Source: Serratia nevei (GTDB lineage: Bacteria; Pseudomonadota; Gammaproteobacteria; Enterobacterales; Enterobacteriaceae). Taken from it: DNA of 64,000 bases. Location of the stretch: NCBI RefSeq assembly GCF_024160145.1, contig NZ_JAMYWQ010000011.1, positions 1 to 64,000 on the forward strand, read 5' to 3'. Under the pieces are notes generated by a model. The model searched no databases and was not told the origin of the DNA. It saw nothing but the letters and a program-made list of their open reading frames with translations. Both the position numbers and the translations under genes were made by a program. Shown piece after piece: positions 57,581 to 64,000 of the stretch (positions are counted from its first letter, which is position 1; each line of letters begins with the position of its first letter).

Positions 57581-58029
57581 TCCGCCCCTGCGGCCCGGAG
57601 GATATCGAACGGCTGATGGCGCTGTGGCTGCCCAGCACCATCGCCGCCCATCCGTTCGTGGCGGAAAGATACTGGCGTGAGAGCGCCACGCTGGTGCGGG
57701 AAAACTACCTGCCGCGCGCGCAAAGCTGGGCCTGCTGGCATGACGGCGAGATCGTCGGCTTTATCAGCGTGCTGGACGAGCAGTTTATCGGCGCGCTGTT
57801 TGTCGAGCGGGCGTTTCACGGCCGCGGCGTCGCAAAGGCGCTGATGACGCACGTGCAGCAGCGCTATCGCCGGCTCAGCCTGGAGGTGTACCAGCAGAAC
57901 CTGCGCGCCTGCGCCTTCTATCACAAGCACAGCTTTCAGATAACGCAGCGCCTGTTCAATGACGAAACCCAGGCCTATACGCTGATCATGAACTGGCCGG
58001 CAGTCGAAAATTCAACCCATTACGCTTAA
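57577..58029 (+). CDS. yiaC: GNAT-family N-acetyltransferase YiaC
   Basis: The 150-residue protein starts at GTG 57577, overlapping the tag stop (GTGA), and matches E. coli YiaC: RPCGPEDIERLMALWLPST, HPFVAERYWRES, the acetyl-CoA loop VERAFHGRGVAKALM, and LEVYQQNLRACAFYHKHSF. E. coli YiaC is a lysine acetyltransferase. In E. coli bisC follows between yiaC and yiaD; it is absent here. Confidence 0.92.
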   Translation: MIRPCGPEDIERLMALWLPSTIAAHPFVAERYWRESATLVRENYLPRAQSWACWHDGEIVGFISVLDEQFIGALFVERAFHGRGVAKALMTHVQQRYRRLSLEVYQQNLRACAFYHKHSFQITQRLFNDETQAYTLIMNWPAVENSTHYA

Positions 58030-58057
58030 AAAAGGCGCATCCGCACCCCGGATGCGC
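58028..58057 (-). terminator. Hairpin with T-run on the opposite strand
   Basis: GCGCATCCG (58035-58043) pairs with CGGATGCGC (58049-58057). Six A precede it on the plus strand, so read leftwards it is a textbook terminator, but there is no leftward gene upstream of it. Read rightwards it could still end tag-yiaC without a T-run. Confidence 0.55.
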
Positions 58058-58276
58058 ACAATTAGGAATCCGCTGCATGGCGCCGCCCGGCGTTTTGTCG
58101 CATAACACCCCCCGCACTTCCCCGCGCTCATCATTTGTCACGTTTTTCTCCGGAACTGCCGGCGAAACCGCGCGTCATAGGTAGCGCGGCGACGCAGGAG
58201 CCGCTGCGTCACCCATTTTTTGCGTCCCCGTTTTGGGCCGGCGCGTACAGATTCTGATGCCATTAAGGACAAGAAC

Positions 58277-58939
58277 ATGAAAAAACGCATTGCAATTATT
58301 GCCGGCGCCATGAGCCTTACGCTCGCGCTGTCGGCCTGTACCACCAACCCTTACACCGGTGAATCCGAAGCCGGCAAATCCGGCATCGGCGCGGGCCTCG
58401 GCGCCGCATTGGGCGCCGGTGTCGGCGTGCTGTCCTCTTCCAAGAAAGATCGCGGCAAGGGTGCGCTGATCGGCGCAGCGGCCGGTGCAGCCCTCGGCGG
58501 CGGCGTAGGCTATTACATGGACGTGCAGGAAGCCAAACTGCGCGACAAGATGAAAGGCACCGGCGTCAGCGTCACCCGCCAGGGCGACAACATCGTGCTG
58601 AACATGCCGAACAACGTGACCTTCGACAGCAGCAGCGCCACGCTGAAACCGGCGGGCGCCAACACCCTGACCGGCGTCGCCATGGTGCTGAAAGAGTATC
58701 CGAAAACCGCGGTCAACGTTGTCGGCTACACCGACAGCACCGGCTCCCGCTCGCTCAACATGAACCTGTCGCAGCAGCGCGCCGACGGCGTAGCCAGCGC
58801 GCTGATCACCCAGGGCGTGGCGGCAAACCGTATCCGCACCACCGGTGCCGGCCCGGACAACCCGATCGCCTCCAACAGCACCGCGGAGGGCAAGGCGCAA
58901 AACCGCCGCGTCGAGATCACCCTCAGCCCGCTGCAGTAA
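58277..58939 (+). CDS. yiaD: OmpA-family lipoprotein YiaD
   Basis: The 220-residue product has a lipoprotein signal (AGAMSLTLALSAC), two glycine-rich zipper segments (GIGAGLGAALGAGVG, LIGAAAGAALGGGVGYYMD) and a C-terminal OmpA peptidoglycan-binding domain (VNVVGYTDSTGSRSLNMNLS QQRADGV, with the conserved ND-type AQNRRVEITL). ATG 58277 has SD AAGGA. In E. coli yiaD is a multicopy suppressor of a bamB defect. Confidence 0.93.
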   Translation: MKKRIAIIAGAMSLTLALSACTTNPYTGESEAGKSGIGAGLGAALGAGVGVLSSSKKDRGKGALIGAAAGAALGGGVGYYMDVQEAKLRDKMKGTGVSVTRQGDNIVLNMPNNVTFDSSSATLKPAGANTLTGVAMVLKEYPKTAVNVVGYTDSTGSRSLNMNLSQQRADGVASALITQGVAANRIRTTGAGPDNPIASNSTAEGKAQNRRVEITLSPLQ

Positions 58940-59062
58940 TCCCGTGCGGGGCGCAATCGGCGCCCCGCCGCCGCCCTGTGATTTTCGCCTTCCCTTCAAT
59001 ACTCCCGCCCGCACATCGGGTATGGTAGTCTCCTTGGCAATTAACCGCAGGAGGGATCGGCT

Positions 59063-60097
59063 GTGAGCACTGTCAAGGCAACGCGCGCCTCGGGACGCGC
59101 CACCATCAGCGATGTGGCCAGCATCGCCAAAACCGGCAAGACCAGCGTGTCGCGCTATCTGAATGGTGAACAACACCTGCTTTCCGACGATCTCAAACAG
59201 CGCATCGAACAGGCGATCCAACAGCTCGACTACCGGCCTAGCCAGATGGCGCGCAGCCTGAAGGGCGGCCAGACCCGCCTGATCGGCCTGATCCTCGCCG
59301 ATATCACCAACCCCTATTCGGTGGACGTGATGCGCGGCATCGAGGCCGCCTGCCGTCAACACGGCTTTACCCTGCTGGTGTGTAACACCAACAACGAAGT
59401 CAATCAGGAACAGCACTACCTGCAGCTGCTCAGCAGTTACCGGGTGGAAGGCATCGTGGTCAACGCGGTCGGCATGCGCGAGGAAGCGTTATCCACGCTG
59501 CAACAGTCGATGCTGCCGATGGTGCTGATCGACCGCAAAATCCCCGACTTCGCCTGCGACGTGGTGGGCCTGAACAACCGCGAAGCCGCCACCGTCGCCA
59601 CCGAGCACCTGCTGCAACAAGGTTTCGAAGCGATCCTGTTCCTCAGCGAACCGCTCGGTACGGTCAATACCCGTCTCGAACGCCTGCACGCCTTCAGGCA
59701 TACCATGACGCAGCACCCCACGCTGTTGGCGGAGCAGGCAGAAACGCCGCTCAACGATCGGCAGAAGCTGGAACAGGTGCTGAGCGATTTCAGCGGCCGC
59801 CACCGCGGCATGCGCAAGGCGGTGATCTCCGCCAACGGCGCCCTGACGCTGCAGGTGGCGCGCGCCATGCGCCGGCTCGGCATCCAGTGGGGCAACGACA
59901 TCGGCCTGCTGGGCTTCGACGAGCTGGAGTGGGCAGAACTGGCGGGCGTCGGCATCACCACGCTGAAACAGCCCACCTACCAAATGGGGCATGCGGCGCT
60001 GGAGCGGCTGGTGCAGCGCATTCAGGGCCTGGCCGCCCCCAGCGGTGAGCAGATGTTCTCCGGCGAGCTGATCGTCCGCGGCTCCACCACCCGCTAA
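59063..60097 (+). CDS. ptxS: LacI-family repressor of the 2-ketogluconate genes (PtxS type)
   Basis: The 344-residue protein begins with a LacI helix-turn-helix (TISDVASIAKTGKTSVSRYL) and hinge (LDYRPSQMARSLKGGQT). A sugar-binding domain follows (GLILADITNPYSVDVMRGIE, GLLGFDELEWAEL). The neighbours kguE, kguK and kguT and the palindrome TGGAACCGGTTCCA upstream of kguE support PtxS, which releases DNA on binding 2-ketogluconate. The start is GTG 59063 with SD GGAGGG. Confidence 0.88.
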   Translation: MSTVKATRASGRATISDVASIAKTGKTSVSRYLNGEQHLLSDDLKQRIEQAIQQLDYRPSQMARSLKGGQTRLIGLILADITNPYSVDVMRGIEAACRQHGFTLLVCNTNNEVNQEQHYLQLLSSYRVEGIVVNAVGMREEALSTLQQSMLPMVLIDRKIPDFACDVVGLNNREAATVATEHLLQQGFEAILFLSEPLGTVNTRLERLHAFRHTMTQHPTLLAEQAETPLNDRQKLEQVLSDFSGRHRGMRKAVISANGALTLQVARAMRRLGIQWGNDIGLLGFDELEWAELAGVGITTLKQPTYQMGHAALERLVQRIQGLAAPSGEQMFSGELIVRGSTTR

Positions 60098-60196
60098 CCC
60101 GCCTTCTCCGGGGCCGTTGCCCGCCCCGCCCGCATCGGCTGTTTTTTGCTCAGCTTCGTGATTGCGATCATATTTTTACACTCTGTCGCTTTCCGC

Positions 60197-60210
60197 TGGA
60201 ACCGGTTCCA
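60197..60210. promoter_or_regulatory. PtxS operator upstream of kguE
   Basis: TGGAACCGGTTCCA is a perfect 14-bp palindrome, close to the PtxS site TGAAACCGGTTTCA known in Pseudomonas and typical of LacI-family operators. It lies 53 bp before the kguE start and downstream of ptxS. Confidence 0.88.
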
Positions 60211-60263
60211 TTTAACGTACCGGTAACAGCAGCGGCGGCGACAATGCCGCCTCAGGAGTCAAC

Positions 60264-61016
60264 ATGAAAACAGAAATCATCGTGGTCACCGGCGCCTACG
60301 GCACCGATACCGTCAAACAACACGGCGGCCAGCGCGCGCTGTTGCCCATCATCGCCGGCGCGGGCGCCGACGGGGTGGAGATCCGCCGCGAACTGTTCGC
60401 CGCCGGCGAACTGGACAGCCTGCCGGCGCTGGCGCAGGAGATCGATCGCCAGCAGCTGTTCGCCGTCTACTCCGCCCCTGAGGCGCTGTTCACCCCGCAA
60501 CATACGCTGAACCCCAACCTGCCGGCGCTGCTGGCGGAAGCGCAGGCACTGAACGCGCGCCGGCTGAAGCTGTCTCTCGGCCATTTCCGCCCCGGCTTCG
60601 ATTTTACCGAGCTGAAAGTGGCGCTGGAGCAGCACCCGGTCAAACTGGTGGTCGAAAACGACCAAACGCCGGACTGCGGCATTTTGTCGATGCTCAACGC
60701 CTTTTTCCACGCCGCGGAAGATAGCCACCTGCCGGTCAGCATGACCTTCGATATGGCCAACTGGCTGTGGGTGGGGCAAGACGCCTTCTCCGCCGCCGAT
60801 CGCCTGGCCCGCCACGTCGGTTACGTGCACGTCAAAGCCGCCACCCAAGGCCCGCGCGGCTGGCGCGCCGTTGCGCTGGACGATACCGACGGCAGCTGGC
60901 GCGATCTGCTGGCCCGCCTGCCGCACGATGCGCCGCGCGGCATCGAATTCCCGTTGCAGGGCGATGATCTGGAAGCCGTCACCCGCCATTACGTCAATAT
61001 TTTGCGTGCGGAGTAA
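60264..61016 (+). CDS. kguE: 2-ketogluconate utilisation epimerase/isomerase-like protein KguE
   Basis: The 250-residue TIM-barrel protein of the xylose-isomerase/AP-endonuclease type shows GADGVEIRREL, LKLSLGHFRPGFDF, VVENDQTPDCG and GYVHVKAA, with likely metal ligands. It matches KguE, the first enzyme-like gene of kgu operons; its precise reaction is not settled. It starts the kguEKT unit under the PtxS operator. Confidence 0.88.
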   Translation: MKTEIIVVTGAYGTDTVKQHGGQRALLPIIAGAGADGVEIRRELFAAGELDSLPALAQEIDRQQLFAVYSAPEALFTPQHTLNPNLPALLAEAQALNARRLKLSLGHFRPGFDFTELKVALEQHPVKLVVENDQTPDCGILSMLNAFFHAAEDSHLPVSMTFDMANWLWVGQDAFSAADRLARHVGYVHVKAATQGPRGWRAVALDDTDGSWRDLLARLPHDAPRGIEFPLQGDDLEAVTRHYVNILRAE

Positions 61017-61020
61017 CCCC

Positions 61021-61989
61021 ATGATGACAAGGTTAACGGCAACGACGGCGCAGCAGGCGCCCCTGGATGTGGTCACGCTGGGCGAAGCCATGGCGATGTT
61101 CGTGGCGGCGCAAACCGGCGATTTGGCGGAGGTGGAAACCTTCACCAAACGCATCGCCGGCGCCGAACTGAACGTGGCTATCGGCCTGGCGCGTCTGGGC
61201 ATGAACGTCGGTTGGGTCAGCCGCGTCGGCAACGATTCGTTCGGCCGCTTCACCCTGCAGCAGCTGAAAAAAGAAGGCATCAACTACCGGCAGGTGACGG
61301 TCGACGGCCACTATCCCACCGGTTTTCAGGTGAAATCCAAAACCACCGATGGTACCGATCCCAGCGTGGAATACTTCCGCAAAGGCTCGGCGGCCAGCCA
61401 CCTGTCGGTCGCCGATTTCAACCCTGAATATTTCGGTTCCGCACGCCACCTGCACCTGAGCGGTGTGGCGGCGGCGCTATCCAGCCAGTCGCTGGCGCTG
61501 TGCCACCATGCGGCGCGCGAGATGCGCGCCATGGGCAAAACCATTTCGTTCGACCCCAACCTGCGTCCGGTGCTGTGGCCCAGCCGCGAGGTGATGATCG
61601 AGCAGCTGAACCCGCTGGCGTTCGCCGCCGACTGGGTGCTGCCGGGGCTGAAAGAGGGGCAGATCCTCACCGGCCAATCGACGCCTGAAGGCATCGCCGA
61701 TTTCTATCTGGAACGCGGGGTGCAGGCGGTGATCATCAAAACCGGCCCGGACGGCGCCTGGTTTAAAACCGCCGCCGGCGACAAGGCGGCAGTGGCCGCG
61801 GTCAAGGTCGACAACGTGGTGGATACCGTCGGTGCCGGTGACGGCTTTGCCGTCGGCACCCTCAGTGCCCTGCTGGAAGGCAAAACGCTGATACAGGCGG
61901 TGCAGCGCGGCAACAAAATCGGTTCGCTGGCGATCCAGGCCATCGGCGACAGCGAAGGCCTGCCGACCCGCGCGGCGCTGGCCGAATAA
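61021..61989 (+). CDS. kguK: 2-ketogluconate kinase
   Basis: The 322-residue PfkB-family kinase shows FTKRIAGAELNVAIGLARLG near the start, FDPNLRPVLW, GLKEGQILTG and the catalytic-base loop DTVGAGDGFAVG. It phosphorylates 2-ketogluconate to 2-keto-6-phosphogluconate. It starts five bases after kguE at one of two adjacent ATG codons. Confidence 0.93.
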   Translation: MMTRLTATTAQQAPLDVVTLGEAMAMFVAAQTGDLAEVETFTKRIAGAELNVAIGLARLGMNVGWVSRVGNDSFGRFTLQQLKKEGINYRQVTVDGHYPTGFQVKSKTTDGTDPSVEYFRKGSAASHLSVADFNPEYFGSARHLHLSGVAAALSSQSLALCHHAAREMRAMGKTISFDPNLRPVLWPSREVMIEQLNPLAFAADWVLPGLKEGQILTGQSTPEGIADFYLERGVQAVIIKTGPDGAWFKTAAGDKAAVAAVKVDNVVDTVGAGDGFAVGTLSALLEGKTLIQAVQRGNKIGSLAIQAIGDSEGLPTRAALAE

Positions 61990-62130
61990 CAATAATAAAA
62001 AACGACTTCTCCGCATGACGTCAGCCTCTGGCCCTACAACCGGGACGCGTCGGGAGAGCATCTGCCCCTTCGTCTTGCATGCCTGGCGTGCCGGGCAAAG
62101 GGGATGCAACACCACTGAAGGATACTGAAC

Positions 62131-63399
62131 ATGAACAAAGCGACTATCGCGGCCAAACGCTGGTGGTACATCATGCCCATCGTGTTTATCACCTACAGCC
62201 TGGCCTATCTCGATCGCGCCAACTTCAGCTTCGCCTCTGCCGCCGGCATCAATGAAGATCTCGGCATCACCAAAGGCATGGCCTCGCTGCTGGGCGCGCT
62301 GTTTTTCCTCGGTTATTTCTTCTTCCAAATTCCCGGCGCCATCTACGCCGAACGCCGTAGCGTCAAAAAGCTGATCTTCTGGTGCCTGATCCTGTGGGGC
62401 GGCTGCGCATCGCTGACCGGCGTGGTCAGCAATATCCCGATGCTGGCCGCCATCCGCTTTATCCTCGGCGTGGTGGAAGCGGCGGTGATGCCGGCGATGC
62501 TGATCTACATCAGCAACTGGTTCACCAAATCGGAGCGCTCACGCGCCAATACCTTCCTGATCCTCGGCAACCCGGTGACGGTGCTGTGGATGTCGGTGGT
62601 GTCCGGCTACCTGATCCACGCCTTCGGCTGGCGTGAAATGTTCATCATCGAGGGCATTCCGGCGGTGATCTGGGCGTTCTGCTGGTGGGTGCTGGCGAAA
62701 GACAAACCGGCGCAGGCCGGCTGGCTGAGCGCCGAGGATAAACAGGCGCTGCAACAGCAGCTGGACGAAGAGCAGAAAGGCATCAAGGCCGTGCGCAACT
62801 ACGGCGAAGCCTTCCGCTCGCGCAACGTGATCCTGCTGTGCGTGCAGTACTTCGCCTGGAGCATCGGCGTGTACGGCTTCGTGCTGTGGCTGCCTTCCAT
62901 CCTGCGCAGCGGCATGCAGATGGGCATGGTGGAGGCCGGCTGGCTGTCGGCGGTGCCTTACCTGGCGGCGACCATCGCCATGATCGTGGTCTCCTGGGCG
63001 TCGGACAAAATGCAAAACCGCAAGCTGTTCGTCTGGCCGCTGCTGCTGATCGGCGCGCTGGCGTTCTTCGGCTCTTACGCCGTCGGCGCCAACCACTTCT
63101 GGATCTCTTACGGCCTGCTGGTGGTCGCCGGCGCCGCGATGTACGCCCCCTACGGGCCGTTCTTCGCCATCATTCCGGAAATGCTGCCGAAAAACGTCGC
63201 CGGGGGCGCCATGGCGTTGATCAACAGCATGGGCGCGCTGGGGTCGTTCTTCGGTTCGTGGTTCGTCGGCTATCTGAATGGCGCCACCGGCAGCCCGGCG
63301 GCCTCTTACATGTTTATGGCCATCGCACTGGTGGTGGCGGTGGTGCTGACGCTGATCGTCAAACCCGCCCGCAACGAGATCCGGCCGCAGTTGGCTTGA
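62131..63399 (+). CDS. kguT: 2-ketogluconate MFS transporter
   Basis: The 422-residue twelve-helix transporter belongs to the anion:cation symporter family: YSLAYLDRANFSFASAAGIN near the start, GYFFFQIPGAIYAERRSVKK, FILGVVEAAVMPAML and GGAMALINSMGALGSFFGSW further on. In kgu clusters it imports 2-ketogluconate from the periplasm, where it is made from glucose or gluconate. It is 141 bp after kguK. Confidence 0.9.
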   Translation: MNKATIAAKRWWYIMPIVFITYSLAYLDRANFSFASAAGINEDLGITKGMASLLGALFFLGYFFFQIPGAIYAERRSVKKLIFWCLILWGGCASLTGVVSNIPMLAAIRFILGVVEAAVMPAMLIYISNWFTKSERSRANTFLILGNPVTVLWMSVVSGYLIHAFGWREMFIIEGIPAVIWAFCWWVLAKDKPAQAGWLSAEDKQALQQQLDEEQKGIKAVRNYGEAFRSRNVILLCVQYFAWSIGVYGFVLWLPSILRSGMQMGMVEAGWLSAVPYLAATIAMIVVSWASDKMQNRKLFVWPLLLIGALAFFGSYAVGANHFWISYGLLVVAGAAMYAPYGPFFAIIPEMLPKNVAGGAMALINSMGALGSFFGSWFVGYLNGATGSPAASYMFMAIALVVAVVLTLIVKPARNEIRPQLA

Positions 63400-63471
63400 T
63401 CCGGTTATACTTTTTATCTGTTAACCCAACCGGGGGGGCGCCATGCCCCCTTTGGCCCAGCTGGAGTTCGT

Positions 63472-64000
63472 GATGAAGCCTTCTATCGTATTGTACAAAA
63501 GCCTGCCTGCCGATCTGCGTGAACGTCTGGAACAGCACTTCACCGTGCACGCCTTCAACGGCCTGCAGCCGGAGAACCGCGACGAACTGCGCCAGGCGCT
63601 GCAGCAGGCCGAAGGGATCATCGGTTCCGGCGGTAAAATTGACGAAGCCTTCCTGCAGCAGGCACCCAAGCTGCGCGCGGCCTCGACCGTTTCCGTCGGC
63701 TACGACAACTTCGACGTCGAGGCGCTCAACGCCCATCACGTGCTGCTGATGCACACCCCGACGGTGCTGACCGAAACCGTCGCCGACACCATCATGAGCC
63801 TGGTGCTGGCGACCGCGCGCCGGGTGGTGGAAGTGGCGGAGCGGGTGAAGGCCGGCGAATGGCGCGGCAGCATCGGGCCGGACTGGTACGGCGTCGACGT
63901 GCACCATAAAACCATCGGCATCCTCGGCATGGGCCGCATCGGCCTGGCGCTGGCGCAGCGCGCGCATTTCGGCTTCGGCATGCCGGTGCTGTACAACGCC
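63472..64000 (+). CDS. ghrB: 2-hydroxyacid/2-ketogluconate reductase, partial at window end
   Basis: From ATG 63472 (SD GGAG) the frame stays open to the window edge (176 codons). It reads [50 protein letters not shown] and the NAD-binding start [14 protein letters not shown], matching E. coli GhrB (YiaE) and KguD. It reduces glyoxylate, hydroxypyruvate or 2-keto-(6-phospho)gluconate. In E. coli ghrB lies directly after yiaD; here ptxS-kguEKT stands between them and ghrB can act as the last step of the pathway. Confidence 0.93.

Noticed and set aside
58948-58966. Hairpin GGGGCGC/GCGCCCC after yiaD as a terminator
   Set aside because: The stem is good but it is followed by GCCGCC, not T; too weak to list as a terminator.
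1-64000. CRISPR arrays, rRNA operons, insertion sequences
   Set aside because: No regularly spaced repeats, no rRNA-like sequence and no transposase with terminal repeats was seen in the window.

Overview
The window looks like chromosomal DNA of an enterobacterium, most likely Serratia. The evidence is high-GC coding sequence with Escherichia-like gene blocks (xylFGH/xylAB, mtlADR-yibL, glyQS, tag-yiaC-yiaD-ghrB, selAB-yibF, fdoGHI-fdhE, sodA-yiiM) plus Serratia-style additions (a GDSL autotransporter esterase and a 2-ketogluconate kgu cluster). The species call is inference from gene content; no rRNA gene is present to anchor it.

1-9.4 kb is an accessory island, AT-richer than the rest, abutting the 3' end of the selenocysteine tRNA gene selC (9384-9478, minus). 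It holds a complete type IC restriction-modification operon read leftwards, hsdM-hsdS-prrC-hsdR. An intact PrrC anticodon-nuclease gene sits between hsdS and hsdR, and HsdS carries four tandem TELT-type repeats in its central spacer. Further left lie a truncated rhuM-like fragment and a damaged B3/B4-domain plus MOSC-domain gene pair: the first lacks a usable start codon and the second is frameshifted at a run of seven A. No integrase is visible, so the island probably continues past the left edge.

9.5-31.3 kb is mostly backbone: a phytase-like secreted protein, a CynX-type exporter with a divergent LysR regulator, the complete xylose regulon (xylR, xylHGF, xylAB), a Tat-exported amidohydrolase, a deletion scar joining an isochorismatase start to an AraC-family end, wecH, mdfA, a LysE exporter, a LysR regulator, a ParDE-type toxin-antitoxin pair, and selB-selA.

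31.4-38.3 kb carries yibF, a DcrB-like lipoprotein, fdhE and fdoIHG. fdoG contains an in-frame UGA (selenocysteine 196) followed by a SECIS hairpin. The machinery that makes and inserts selenocysteine (selA, selB, and selC 20 kb away) therefore lies close to its client gene.

38.7-50.8 kb holds sodA with a Fur-like box, a chemoreceptor driven by a near-consensus FliA promoter, yiiM, a methyltransferase, yibL, a MocR-type regulator divergent from a LysE exporter with a perfect 12-bp inverted repeat between them, the mannitol operon mtlADR with four CRP-like sites upstream, and the lipoprotein gene yiaF.

51-64 kb holds glyQS, a 747-bp gap, the autotransporter esterase, tag-yiaC, yiaD, and ptxS-kguE-kguK-kguT running into ghrB, which leaves the window. 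The gap contains what looks like a small RNA of about 60 nt with the 16-nt seed block of ArcZ, followed by a small stem-loop and a strong terminator. It is an apparent ArcZ-like RNA away from the usual arcB locus and is, with the PrrC island, the most interesting item here.
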